Source of the DNA: Candidatus Enterococcus murrayae
Lineage (GTDB): Bacteria; Bacillota; Bacilli; Lactobacillales; Enterococcaceae
Length of the DNA stretch: 54,464 nucleotides
Assembly: GCF_017315985.1 (NCBI RefSeq)
Contig: NZ_JAFLVR010000013.1
Location: 1 to 54,464, forward strand
Direction of reading: 5' to 3'
This document shows, in pieces, positions 42,777-51,691 of this stretch. The notes under the pieces are model-generated. The model was not told the DNA's origin and made no database searches. It worked only from the letters and a program-made list of their open reading frames with translations. The position numbers and the translations under genes were made by a program. Each line of letters opens with the position of its first letter. The first letter of the stretch is position 1.

Positions 42777-44444
42777 TTATTCTCCTTTGTTTCCTTCTTT
42801 GTTCTTCACCGTGTAATAATCAAAGTCCGCGTAGGAATCTCTTTGATGTGCATCAACAGAGCCGATAAAATTGAATAATGCGGTGAATCCGCCGATTTCT
42901 CCTGGTTCCCCATTCACCCCTTCATCAGAGAGATAGGCAACATCGATTTTTTCAGCAAATCGTTCCCATTGACCATCCTTCAGATAAAGCAGATCTGCTA
43001 AGCCATTGTCATAAACCAATTTCAACTCTACTGAGCCCTCTTCAATCGATAATTGATGATAAGGATACTCGATTCTTTGTCCAAGCTTTGCTTGTAAAAT
43101 CGTTAACACGGTCGTTTCTTTTTCCTCCGAATAAGTTAAATGAAGATATAGCCAATTATTCGAATCATAATAAAGGCCCATTCCCGCAGTTTCTGAATAA
43201 TGATCTGGATGAAATTCTACTTTTGTCTGAACCTCATAGTTGAATGACGTAGCGCGTGTCGCCATGATTGCTGGGTTTATCTGTGAAAAGAAGGAATTTT
43301 CTCCATAGATACGCAGATGCCCCTCTCTTTCCTTGGTATTTACCCAACGATTTTCTTGCTCACGATATGGCGTCATAAATCGTAAATCATAGTCTCCAGA
43401 AAAATCATCATTGACATCATGAGAAAGAGGGATTAATTCTCCACTGTTCACCATGGCCTCTATTTCCATCTTCGCTAAATTCGACCCGTCTGCCATTTCT
43501 AGCCAGCCCTCCTCAGTCCAATGCATTTTCTGAATAGAAGTTTCTCGCCCCAGCGGATTTAGCAAGGTTCCTTCAAGTGGACGCGACATCAAATGTGGGA
43601 TATACCACTCGCCAGTTGTCGTCTCAACTAATGAGCCATGTCCAGCCTTTTGCATGACCGATTCAGGATTGTACATTTCAAAGTGTCCCGCATCAGGATC
43701 ACCCAATGAAAAAAGATGTCTAGGTGCAGATGTGATAATTGGTTCACCTGACGGATGCGGCTCATAAGGACCAAAAACAGTTTTCGACCGTCCAATCTCT
43801 ACCCCATGCCCATAACCTGTCCCGCCAGCAGCGATCAATAAATAGTAGTAGCCATTACGTTTATAAATTTGCGGTGCTTCCGCACAACCTCTTGTCGTAA
43901 AGCCATGATTGATCCGATGCCAATCACCAAGAATACCGCCATTCTCTAAGTCCGCCTCCGCAATAACAATATGTCCAGGCGCTTGATATCCCTCTCGCGT
44001 TTCCCACTCTAAAATTGCCAAGTAGTGCTTTCCATCCTCATCATGGAAAATCGCTGGATCAAATCCGATTGCTGTTAGAAAGATTGGCTCAGACCACGGT
44101 CCAGTGATATCATCCGCCCACATAGCATAGGAATCAGAATTGAACTCGCGTCCAGCCATATTTACCATATGCGAATAGGCTAACCAGTATCTTTTAGTCG
44201 TTTCATCATAAGATAAATGCGGTGCCCAAATGCCTGCAGGTGTATTCGTCCCTCTTAGATTGACCTCACCCTTTTTCAGTACATAATCAATCAACTCCCA
44301 GTTTGCTAAATCTGTTGATTGAAAAATTTGGATCGCAGGATTCCAATGAAACGTAGAAGTTGCGATATAATACATTTCTCCTACTCGAATAATTGATGGA
44401 TCCGGTGCCATGCCGGGAATAATTGGATTTTGAATAGTTGCCAT
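42777..44444 (-). CDS. GH43 beta-xylosidase / alpha-L-arabinofuranosidase-type enzyme
   Basis: A 555-residue cytoplasmic glycoside hydrolase. The five-bladed propeller begins NPIIPGMAPDPSIIR with the general-base Asp15; Asp129 in FDPAIFHDEDGK is the pKa modulator and Glu189 in GCAEAPQIYKRNG the general acid. A C-terminal beta-sandwich (after about 330; NRWVNTKEREGHLRIYG, then SETAGMGLYYDSNNWLYLHLTY) is the usual GH43 accessory domain of xylosidases. It precedes a sugar transporter and follows a cre-like site, so it is a carbon-catabolite-controlled xylan- or arabinan-oligomer enzyme. Confidence 0.92.
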   Translation of the reverse strand: MATIQNPIIPGMAPDPSIIRVGEMYYIATSTFHWNPAIQIFQSTDLANWELIDYVLKKGEVNLRGTNTPAGIWAPHLSYDETTKRYWLAYSHMVNMAGREFNSDSYAMWADDITGPWSEPIFLTAIGFDPAIFHDEDGKHYLAILEWETREGYQAPGHIVIAEADLENGGILGDWHRINHGFTTRGCAEAPQIYKRNGYYYLLIAAGGTGYGHGVEIGRSKTVFGPYEPHPSGEPIITSAPRHLFSLGDPDAGHFEMYNPESVMQKAGHGSLVETTTGEWYIPHLMSRPLEGTLLNPLGRETSIQKMHWTEEGWLEMADGSNLAKMEIEAMVNSGELIPLSHDVNDDFSGDYDLRFMTPYREQENRWVNTKEREGHLRIYGENSFFSQINPAIMATRATSFNYEVQTKVEFHPDHYSETAGMGLYYDSNNWLYLHLTYSEEKETTVLTILQAKLGQRIEYPYHQLSIEEGSVELKLVYDNGLADLLYLKDGQWERFAEKIDVAYLSDEGVNGEPGEIGGFTALFNFIGSVDAHQRDSYADFDYYTVKNKEGNKGE

Positions 44445-44462
44445 TTAGATGTTCCTTTCTCT

Positions 44463-44738
44463 TTAGCTATGAGCTAAGTCGTCGTAAATCTCTTTTGTTG
44501 CGCCATATAGTTTTTTATCGCTGAATGTCTTCTTTACTTGGTTCGAAGGGACCCCTTTCAGAATAAAGTGATAAGTAATTATGACGACGCTTTCAACTCT
44601 ACTTATGCTAGCTGCTAAATATTCGAATGACATAAGGCTTTCATTGAAATCGTTTTCCTTATCATGCATTTATAATAAAAGATTCAAAACGATAGTTATA
44701 TATCAAAAATCGGGTAACTTTTACCATTTTCCGTAAGA
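44463..44738. promoter_or_regulatory. Promoter region of the xylosidase operon with cre-like site
   Basis: TTGAAATCGTTTTCC (44644-44658) matches the CcpA cre consensus at all but one end position, pointing to glucose repression. A 68-codon frame crosses this stretch on the minus strand without a ribosome site and is unlikely to be a gene. Confidence 0.55.
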
Positions 44739-44766
44739 AAAAAGACCAGTGCACAACTGGTCTTGT
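44739..44766 (-). terminator. Terminator of the AraC-family gene
   Basis: Perfect 9-bp stem AAGACCAGT / ACTGGTCTT with TTTTTT following on the minus strand. Confidence 0.85.
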
Positions 44767-44779
44767 GAGAAATCCCTAT

Positions 44780-45685
44780 TTAATTAATCTTAGAATTTTT
44801 ATGATTTAACTGCCTATACTCATTCGGTGAAGCATTACACCATGTTTTGAATTGTCTAGAAAAATGAGAAAGATTTTGATAGCCGACCACCTCTGCGATC
44901 TCGCTAATAGAAAGATTCGGCTGATGCAGTAAAAATTTGGACTCATTATAACGAAGCTGATCCAAATATTTTTTAGGACTGACACCATAAACCTTTTTCA
45001 ATACCTTCAGCATGGTACTTTCACTGATGTTCAGATTCGCTGCTACATAATTCATTGATAAAAGATACCGATTTTCTTCTGTCGGATACTTCGTAAACTT
45101 CCGAAAATTCTGTTGAATGGTATCCGCAATTGCTTTAGCTAAAACCAAAGATGAATTATCCGATGATTCCATCTTGATTTTTTCGTAATTCGCATAATCA
45201 AGCAGAGCAATAACTAGTTCAATCAACAGCTTCTCCACGATTAATTTCTCTTTCAGACTAAAAGATTCATTGTCCAGCAACTCTACATAGGTGTGTAAGA
45301 TACGCGCAATATCACCATATGCCTCATTCTCTTTTCTGAGAAGAATCGGACAATACATAAGCAATGTTTGTTGGATACTCGGATCATCAATATCAAAGTG
45401 CGCGCAAAAATATTTCAAGCCTTCATTAGAAGCACAAGAATTTTCATGTGAGGTTCCTGGCGGGATCAAGACTATACTTTCTGCAGAAAAGTCATACGCC
45501 CGACCACTAAACGAAGTATGCTGAACACCTTCTAGAATGATCATCACTTCAAAGGAGAAATGTGTCTCACGTTCAGCAATCCAAGGATATTCGACTCGTT
45601 GCTTATGTCCGCCAAATAATTTTATATTCGTGTTGATCTCCGGTAACGTCACAATTTTATTGAGCCATTCAGGATTCTCATTCAT
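44780..45685 (-). CDS. AraC-family regulator of the xylosidase operon
   Basis: A 301-residue regulator. An N-terminal cupin-like sensor (ETHFSFEVMIILEGVQHTSFSGRAYDFSAESIVLIPPGTSHE) precedes the two helix-turn-helix units at the C-terminus (MNYVAANLNISESTMLKVLKKVYG and LSISEIAEVVGYQNLSHFSRQFKTWCNASPNEYR). The ATG at 45685 has GGAGG eight bases upstream. It lies immediately upstream of the GH43 operon on the same strand and probably activates it on xylose or arabinose oligomers. Confidence 0.9.
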   Translation of the reverse strand: MNENPEWLNKIVTLPEINTNIKLFGGHKQRVEYPWIAERETHFSFEVMIILEGVQHTSFSGRAYDFSAESIVLIPPGTSHENSCASNEGLKYFCAHFDIDDPSIQQTLLMYCPILLRKENEAYGDIARILHTYVELLDNESFSLKEKLIVEKLLIELVIALLDYANYEKIKMESSDNSSLVLAKAIADTIQQNFRKFTKYPTEENRYLLSMNYVAANLNISESTMLKVLKKVYGVSPKKYLDQLRYNESKFLLHQPNLSISEIAEVVGYQNLSHFSRQFKTWCNASPNEYRQLNHKNSKIN

Positions 45686-45821
45686 CCATCTTTCCTCCAA
45701 GCCATCATTTGCTACACATATCATATCATTGTTATCTATTTCACTAAACCTGTATTGTTATTAAAATAACCTTTCGGGGATAAACTAAACTGTTAAAAGA
45801 GTCTTAATATACAATACTTAT

Positions 45822-46733
45822 CTAGTTGATAGTTTGATTTTTTACGAAACTCAAACATTCATTGTACGAACCAATGACTTCATCCTTCATGTATTCAAAT
45901 GTTGAATCTTGCCACAATGTTTCATCATAAATTTCTAATCCATAAAATGTTTCAGTTATGTCTTTCCACTCATCCTCTTTGCCAGATTGTTTGTGTATAA
46001 AAGTAATCACTTGATAAGATCCATTTTTTGCTTGAGAAATAAGATGATAATAACCTACATATGATCTTTTATTTTGACTTGACATATTCAGCATATAGGC
46101 AGGATCAAAAACAAACAAAACCAAATCCGTATTCTTATAGGTTTCTCGTTTATATCCTATTTCCTGTTTTTTAGTAGGTAAATTGAATTGATTCCAATAT
46201 TTTGGTTTTTGTATTACTGCTTGAATAGTAGTTAAATTTGTTGAGCGAGTATCAATTGTGAGTTTTGAAAATTGCTCATTATCATTCGGAAGAGTCTTAA
46301 TTGTTCGAACCTCCTTTACAGTCATTTCATCATCCTCATACCTTCCTAAATAGAAGTTTTGTGGTTCTCCACTTGCTTTTTGCTTTTTAAGCTTGAAGGC
46401 AATATAGGGGTTTAAGGCCCATCCTTCATCATTTTTGACAATTTTGTTCATTTGAGTCCCGCTCAATTTTAGATTTACATTATTCATCGAGTTGTTGTAA
46501 TTGCTTCCGACGAAGAAGACTACTACAGTAAATAGTACGGAAACAAGTGAAGTAGGATTCTTAATTAATTCTATGAACCACTTTCTCAATCCTTGAAAAA
46601 ATGTTAAGTTTTGATCAGCTTTGTTTTTTTGTACAATTTCTTCTAGAAGAGTGATTATTCGTTCATAAAATCCATTTTGCATCATTTTCATATTCTGCTT
46701 TTTTTCTTTTTCAATATTTTGTTTTTTTTCCAT
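45822..46733 (-). CDS. Single-pass membrane protein of an unrecognised two-gene module
   Basis: A 303-residue protein I do not recognise. Residues 1-45 are charged and helical (KKQNIEKEKKQNMKMMQ), a single membrane segment follows (about 58-76, LVSVLFTVVVFFVGS), and the remaining 225 residues are a beta-rich domain (FYLGRYEDDEMTVKEVRTI; VGYYHLISQAKNGSYQVITFIH). It is translated 28 bp after the 589-residue protein, so the two probably act together, with this one anchoring the system in the membrane. AT-rich composition sets both apart from the neighbouring metabolic genes. The ATG at 46733 is the likeliest start; TTG at 46745 lacks spacing. Confidence 0.6.
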   Translation of the reverse strand: MEKKQNIEKEKKQNMKMMQNGFYERIITLLEEIVQKNKADQNLTFFQGLRKWFIELIKNPTSLVSVLFTVVVFFVGSNYNNSMNNVNLKLSGTQMNKIVKNDEGWALNPYIAFKLKKQKASGEPQNFYLGRYEDDEMTVKEVRTIKTLPNDNEQFSKLTIDTRSTNLTTIQAVIQKPKYWNQFNLPTKKQEIGYKRETYKNTDLVLFVFDPAYMLNMSSQNKRSYVGYYHLISQAKNGSYQVITFIHKQSGKEDEWKDITETFYGLEIYDETLWQDSTFEYMKDEVIGSYNECLSFVKNQTIN

Positions 46734-46760
46734 AATACTTCTCAAAACTCCATTTTATTT

Positions 46761-48530
46761 TTATGGTTTACACGCAATTCGAGGCTGCACACCCATTTCA
46801 CGACAATCATTCACAAAACTAGATAGCAACCAAATAATTTGTACTGTTCGCTTGTTAGGTCCTCTATCAAATTGATCAACTAGATCCTTTTTGGAAATAA
46901 AATCGACAACAAGCCAAACTCTTTTTGTCGAACTCGATGCATAGGCAGTCGTCCTTAACATTTCAATTGCATTTGAAATGTCTCCACCTACAGAAGTAGT
47001 CAGTCTGTTTATCTTTGTTTTTCCATAAAAATTTCCCCAAATATTTCTTTTATTATTCAGGTCCATCTTTTCTACATTGACAATACTTCCTAAATTTTTT
47101 AATGCCTGACTAACCACCACATGAAATGCTGAAGCTGATAATTTCCTTGTATGATCACTTTTGGCATGATAGAAACTTACCGTTTCATTTTCTGTTACGG
47201 AAATATAATCTGCTACCTCATGCCCCAAATCATCACAAATCAAGTAGTCCTCATTACTAAATGTATTCTCGATAAAAGAAAACAGTGAGTTATCTTCAAA
47301 TTTTACGCTATTCATATCTACCTTTCCTTTTTCACTTGTTGTATTCATTAAATCTGCATACGGATGGAAAATTGAAAGAAAAGATTGAGTAGCTCTTTCC
47401 ATTTGATGATCATAGAAAAGTTCATTTTCTGTATACGCATATTCGATATCAGAAAAATTAATTAACATTTGCCCAGACTCATTAATGATATCTAAGAAAC
47501 TAATAGTCTCATCTTCAAAATGAAACTTTAGCTTACGCAATTTTTCCGAAATTATTTTTAAGCTTTTTTTATTCTTCTTCACGTAAACATCGTTAATGTG
47601 AGGATTATTTACTTTATAATAATTTGCACGAGAGGATTCATGCGATAAATCGAATGATTGGCAATCATCCTTCATAAAGATTCTGCTAATCTTTTCTTTA
47701 TCTATTTCTAAAATGCTTTTCTCATCATTTGTGTAAGTTACACTGTCACACCCATGAAAACATTCAATCAAACCAGAAAAATCAACCAGAACTGTGGCTG
47801 GATCTAAATCCTTTAATTTACTTTTATCCACTGGATGTGCGAAGCTTTGCATATAGTTATCACTAGGCAAATAACTTTTCAATTTATCTACTATACTGAT
47901 TGCCCAGATACAGAATTCTGTGAACATTACTTTTTTTCCTGGTTCGGCAACTTTAGATGTCGTCAAACTCACAGTATAATTAATTCCATCTTCATTTTTA
48001 ATTTTGTATGATCCAACTAGCTGTTTACTTGCACTTAAAGGAGAAAAAGAGTCAGCCAAATTATTTGCCTCCACAGTACGTTTTCTGATTGATGAATTAT
48101 ACGATGATATATTCGTATTTTTCATCGAAAACCGTTTAAAAACAGTTCCATCTGTTATTAAAAATCCTGATAGATTCTCATATTCGACGCGTTCAACTAT
48201 GCTTTCCAAGGCTCTCTGTAATCCAGTAATATATTTTGAATTTATAATTAGATACCCGTTATATTCAATCATCAGTAAATATCCATAACTATTCTCTTTA
48301 AGGGGACTGTTTACTAAAAAGGTTGGTTCTTTTTGTAGTTCAAATACAAAAAAAGAATACCTGATCTCTTTTTCACCAATTTTTTTCTTTTCCCCTTTAA
48401 CGTTATGCCTGAAATTACCTGTTTTATTTTGTGAAACCTCCCCTGCAATCTGACTTATTTGCCTTTTTGAAAGCAGCTTATCCACTTTAAAAAAATAAGA
48501 ACTGCTATCTAACTTTAAATATCTTTCCAT
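46761..48530 (-). CDS. 589-residue protein with nuclease-like C-terminal patch, function unknown
   Basis: I recognise no full-length family. The N-terminal 200 residues contain beta-rich SYGYLLMIEYNGYLIINSKYITGLQRAL. The centre has FSDIEYAYTENELFYDHQ. The C-terminal part holds YLICDDLGHEVADYISVTENETVSFYHAKSDH followed by SASAFHVVVSQALKNLGSI. That pattern (D/E-x-A-D, a strand, then H-x-K and a helix with Q-A) resembles restriction-like nuclease cores in defence proteins. Together with the membrane partner it may be an antiviral or toxin-like module. This assignment is an inference from a short motif and genome context. Confidence 0.5.
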   Translation of the reverse strand: MERYLKLDSSSYFFKVDKLLSKRQISQIAGEVSQNKTGNFRHNVKGEKKKIGEKEIRYSFFVFELQKEPTFLVNSPLKENSYGYLLMIEYNGYLIINSKYITGLQRALESIVERVEYENLSGFLITDGTVFKRFSMKNTNISSYNSSIRKRTVEANNLADSFSPLSASKQLVGSYKIKNEDGINYTVSLTTSKVAEPGKKVMFTEFCIWAISIVDKLKSYLPSDNYMQSFAHPVDKSKLKDLDPATVLVDFSGLIECFHGCDSVTYTNDEKSILEIDKEKISRIFMKDDCQSFDLSHESSRANYYKVNNPHINDVYVKKNKKSLKIISEKLRKLKFHFEDETISFLDIINESGQMLINFSDIEYAYTENELFYDHQMERATQSFLSIFHPYADLMNTTSEKGKVDMNSVKFEDNSLFSFIENTFSNEDYLICDDLGHEVADYISVTENETVSFYHAKSDHTRKLSASAFHVVVSQALKNLGSIVNVEKMDLNNKRNIWGNFYGKTKINRLTTSVGGDISNAIEMLRTTAYASSSTKRVWLVVDFISKKDLVDQFDRGPNKRTVQIIWLLSSFVNDCREMGVQPRIACKP

Positions 48531-48639
48531 GTCTATTTAATCTCTCCTATATACTAAATATACTAATATCAATACTTTATTCTATGCACCTCGCCGCATA
48601 ACGAAAGTTATTTTAATTCCACTATTAAACAAAGCTGAT

Positions 48640-49083
48640 TCATAGCTGATAATCTATTGAGATTGTCCATCCGTCATAAACTGCCCTGCTTGCTTCGCGT
48701 ATATTCTTACTTGCTTCTTTTTCTGCCGCTAGTGCTTTACTGAATATATCAGCCATGTTTTCCGGAAAATCGCAGGCGACTATTTTTTCAACCCACTGCG
48801 TTTTATCATTCATCGGCAAACACTTAAATTCATTGATCCTCCAGACATAAGTTTCTAACGCTTGGAACAATGATCGTTCTATTTCACGTAGCTGTTGTTC
48901 GCCAATCTCAATCACACTTATCAACTCCTGCAATTCGGAGTGACTTTCACATTGACCCAGCTGTTGGAAATAAATCGCCTTCGTTTCTTCAGCACTGTAT
49001 TCTAATGACTCGATCAAGCCTTTAATTTCTTTTTTCAGTGCACCTTCAGATGAAAACATCCTCAATCCTATATTCTTTTCCAT
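48640..49083 (-). CDS. Hypothetical helical protein
   Basis: A 147-residue, mostly alpha-helical protein (MEKNIGLRMFSSEGALKKEIKGLIESLEYSAEETKAIYFQQLGQ ... LREIERSLFQALETYVWRINEF). No signal peptide, membrane segment or known motif is seen. It lies upstream of the 589-residue gene on the same strand with a 110-bp gap and downstream of DUF3789. The ATG at 49083 has a weak GGTGAG site. It belongs to the AT-rich accessory region. Confidence 0.55.
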   Translation of the reverse strand: MEKNIGLRMFSSEGALKKEIKGLIESLEYSAEETKAIYFQQLGQCESHSELQELISVIEIGEQQLREIERSLFQALETYVWRINEFKCLPMNDKTQWVEKIVACDFPENMADIFSKALAAEKEASKNIREASRAVYDGWTISIDYQL

Positions 49084-49166
49084 TTTTCTCACCACATTCT
49101 TTTAAAAAATGAACGATTCGTATAAGAGTTTCTTTTTGTCATACTGACGTGTAATTCCTTTTTAGA

Positions 49167-49286
49167 CTATTCCCGCAACTCCTGTTTCTCCTTGCTATCG
49201 GACCTTCCAACCTGTACTAAACACATTACTGCTACTCCAATAAATCCTCCAAGTAGGAACAGTCCCAGACCAATTACTACATTCAT
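49167..49286 (-). CDS. DUF3789-like single-helix small protein
   Basis: A 39-residue protein with a strong GGAGGAAAGAAA site before its ATG. It has one membrane helix (VIGLGLFLLGGFIGVAVMCLV) followed by a charged tail (GRSDSKEKQELRE). The glycine-rich helix ending in MCLxQ is the DUF3789 pattern, known from conjugative and other mobile elements of Firmicutes. Too short for standard gene callers. It supports a mobile-element origin of this region. Confidence 0.7.
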   Translation of the reverse strand: MNVVIGLGLFLLGGFIGVAVMCLVQVGRSDSKEKQELRE

Positions 49287-49351
49287 TTTCTTTCCTCCAT
49301 TTTCCAAAACTCCAGCTTGTTGCAGCTCCTTCGTACCTCTTTCAACACAGC

Positions 49352-49882
49352 CTATTTTTCATATTTTTTCAACGACTCCTTAATAATGCATTCACACAAT
49401 TCACTAAATCGAAGCCCCATGGCCCCGGCAGCCTGTGAATATGAACTGTTCAAGGTCATACTTGGCAAAGAATTGATTTCAGTCGCAAAAATACGATTGT
49501 TTTTATCCACTAAAAAATCTGTTCTCGAACAAACTGACAACCCTAATATCCTATGAAGTTTCACTGCTAAAACGTTGAGCTGGTCTGCTAACTTATAATC
49601 TATTTTTGCAGGAACAATCCCTTCCGTTCGCCCCTTTTGATATTTATTTTGATAATCATAAAAACCTGTTTTAGGGATCATTTCAATTATTGGCAGGACT
49701 TGATTTCCAAGTATTCCTACAGAAAAATCTCTTCCTTCTATTTTATCTTCTATTATTATTCTAGGGTGATTCGAGTAATGAATCGCCTCTTTTACCGCAA
49801 TTTTCAAATTCTGCTCCGTTTCAACTACAGATATCCCAAGACTGGAGCCGCCATCTATCGGCTTTACCACCGCTGGCAACAA
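49352..49882 (-). pseudogene. 5'-truncated D-alanine--D-alanine ligase (C-terminal half)
   Basis: The 176 codons match the ATP-grasp part of Ddl ligases from about residue 135 onwards: PAVVKPIDGGSSLGISVV (ATP-binding loop), IIEDKIEGRDFSVGILG, PAKIDYKL, SRTDFLVDKNNRIFATEINSLPSMT (Mg2+ ligands Glu and Asn present) and a terminal helix. The N-terminal domain and D-Ala1 site are missing. No ATG begins it, only a TTG without a ribosome site. Upstream sequence belongs to an unrelated gene, so this is the product of a deletion or recombination. Activity is improbable. Confidence 0.8.
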
Positions 49883-50180
49883 TATTCGCCTTTTCCCATT
49901 CGTAATTTTTAACAGCCTCTGTCGCCGTTTTATCAGCTATCTTGTCATTTATTTCTGCTGGTATATCATCTAGTACATCTTGTACCAATTCTTCTTCATC
50001 ATGAGATTTTAAAATAGATTCGTTCTCCGTTATTCCAAACGATCCCAGCAAACTTGAGAAGTCATCACTAATAACAATCTCACTTTCAACCATAGGCATG
50101 ATTCTTAGGTCAGGATTATCCTTGATCAAATCAGGTAATGTTTTTACATTTCTATTTTGAATTTCGATTTGCTTTTTCAT
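49853..50180 (-). CDS. Mobile-element-type protein, C-terminus displaced by ligase sequence
   Basis: This frame runs to 49821 in another reading frame but its native part ends near 49880. The 119-residue sequence KTLPDLIKDNPDLRIMPMVESEIVISDDFSSLLGSFG ... EELVQDVLDDI ... TEAVKNYEWEKANIV resembles a small protein common on plasmids and integrative elements (LPELxxxxPDLxIxPMVxSEVV). Its last 18 residues after ANIV are read from ligase DNA in the wrong frame. It overlaps the 66-residue upstream gene by 29 bp. Function of the family is not known to me. Confidence 0.55.
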
Positions 50181-50352
50181 TTACCTTCCCCTCCAACAAC
50201 TCCGGTTTCACATCCCTAATAGTCGACTCATGAAATGGTGGATAAGCAAGATTATGATCTGTAATCAAATCATACTTTCTCTCTCCACACTCACAATTAC
50301 CACAGTAGACAATTCTTACTGTATGTTGCTCAATTAATTCTTTTAGTTTCAT
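50152..50352 (-). CDS. Small cysteine-containing protein, mobile-element type
   Basis: A 66-residue protein beginning MKLKELIEQHTVRIVYCGNCECGERKYDLITDH. The CxxCxC-like cluster could bind a metal. The ATG at 50352 has GAGGAA ten bases upstream; the frame extending to 50460 has no start support. It overlaps the following gene and is typical of the small co-transcribed genes of integrative elements. Function unknown. Confidence 0.5.
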   Translation of the reverse strand: MKLKELIEQHTVRIVYCGNCECGERKYDLITDHNLAYPPFHESTIRDVKPELLEGKVNEKANRNSK

Positions 50353-50482
50353 TGCAAAAATTTCCTCATTACTACCGTTCGCGTTTGAAACTGCCAACAT
50401 ACTCTTGCTACAATGAAATAGTCTAGTTAATAGACATAGGGCTAGGTAACTAACTGACAAATTAGCTTCCCCACTAGCCTTT

Positions 50483-50514
50483 AGACTGCCGTTTTAAAAT
50501 GCGGCAGTCTTTTT
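50483..50514 (+). terminator. Intrinsic terminator facing plus
   Basis: AGACTGCCG / CGGCAGTCT with a T-run on the plus strand. No plus-strand gene precedes it in the vicinity, so it may end an antisense transcript or be left over from a lost gene. Confidence 0.7.
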
Positions 50515-50529
50515 CCGTCATAGCTTCTA

Positions 50530-50661
50530 TTACCGGATCTTTTGAACATATTCTTCAATCTCTTTTCTCTTTTTCCCCAGCTTTGTCGTGCTTTCAATGT
50601 AGGCAAATTTTCTTGACCTTACTTCCTGTAGTTCTTTTTTAAACTCCCCTTTCGTCAACAT
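50530..50661 (-). CDS. Possible 43-aa basic peptide
   Basis: MLTKGEFKKELQEVRSRKFA then ESTTKLGKKRKEIEEYVQKIR is a lysine-rich helical peptide. GGAAGAAGTA precedes the ATG, a poor ribosome site. It lies between the plus-facing terminator and the histidine phosphatase promoter. It may be a remnant or a small regulatory protein; low certainty. Confidence 0.3.
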   Translation of the reverse strand: MLTKGEFKKELQEVRSRKFAYIESTTKLGKKRKEIEEYVQKIR

Positions 50662-50780
50662 TACTTCTTCCTACAGCGTTGTTCTGAGCGAGTGGTTTTG
50701 CTATAATGCTAGTAATTTCTTGGTTCGACTATTGCCGATAAGGTGAAGCGATTACATAGGTTTATTTCGGAGGATAAAAC

Positions 50781-51425
50781 ATGAATTCAACAGTTACTTT
50801 CTACGTTACTCGACATGGGGAAACATTACTTAACCGATTAAATAAAGCACAAGGTTGGGCAGATTCTCCACTAACTGAAAGAGGAATCCAAACAGCCACA
50901 CAATTAGGACTGCAACTGAAAAATATCCAATTTTCGGCTGCATTTTCAAGTGATACATCCAGAGCTTTACAAACTGCAAAAACCATATTAACTGCACAGG
51001 GGCAAAATGAACTGCAAGTTATTACTGATTCAAGGCTCCGTGAGTGGTGTTTGGGCTGCTGGGAAGCAGAAAATAATGATAAGTTCATTTCCAGTATGAT
51101 GAATGAATTACAGATACAAAATGATTTTTCAGAACTTAATTTTCGTCTGCCAGAAGTTCATGAGGTTATTTATAAATCCGACATAACAGGGATGGTTGAA
51201 CCGTTTCATATGATTACGGATAGATTGGAAAGTTTTCTCAAAGATACAGCTGATAATTTTATTCACTTGAATAATCCAAACGTCCTGATCGTTACTCATG
51301 CTTTTACTATTAAAACATTGCAGTATTTGTTTTCAAAAGAAATGTTGCGAACAAAACCTAAAATCAAAAATGTCGATATTATTTGTATTAAATGGGATGG
51401 TAAAAGTTTTTCTATCCTTACATGA
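50781..51425 (+). CDS. Histidine phosphatase family protein
   Basis: A 214-residue phosphoglycerate-mutase-like phosphatase. Arg11-His12-Gly13 in VTRHGETLLN carries the phosphohistidine; SSDTSRALQTAKTI, REWCLGCWEAE and the late VTHAFTIKTL supply the remaining catalytic residues. CGGAGG precedes the ATG. Such enzymes dephosphorylate diverse small molecules. It stands alone on the plus strand within the accessory region, separated from neighbours by non-coding sequence. Confidence 0.88.
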   Translation: MNSTVTFYVTRHGETLLNRLNKAQGWADSPLTERGIQTATQLGLQLKNIQFSAAFSSDTSRALQTAKTILTAQGQNELQVITDSRLREWCLGCWEAENNDKFISSMMNELQIQNDFSELNFRLPEVHEVIYKSDITGMVEPFHMITDRLESFLKDTADNFIHLNNPNVLIVTHAFTIKTLQYLFSKEMLRTKPKIKNVDIICIKWDGKSFSILT

Positions 51426-51691
51426 TAAGCATAGTACGCCTTTACGGCTCAGGGCGATAATGCGAATTAAGAAAGGTTCTGGAAATATGGCGCAAGATAT
51501 TTACAACAGCCAATATGGAAATATGAAATCTATCGAATCGGATTTTATTGTAACATCATAATGTTTAGCAGCTTTTTCAACTGTTGCTGACAGATACTTT
51601 TCTACAATTGAATGAGTTAATGTAGATTTTCTTTTTTTGTAACCTGTTTTCATATATAATTCATTTAAACTATTAATAAGGAGTTGAAATT

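Noticed and set aside
44463-44669. 68-codon frame upstream of the xylosidase
   Set aside because: No ribosome site, unusual composition, and it overlaps the cre-like site and promoter region of the GH43 operon.
50353-50460. N-terminal extension of the small cysteine protein
   Set aside because: No start codon with ribosome site; an internal ATG at 50352 has a good one.
51503-51648. Minus-strand 50-codon frame (MKTGYKKRKSTLTHSIVEKY...) between the phosphatase and Abi_alpha
   Set aside because: No Shine-Dalgarno, and it covers the promoter region of Abi_alpha; similarity to any family not evident.
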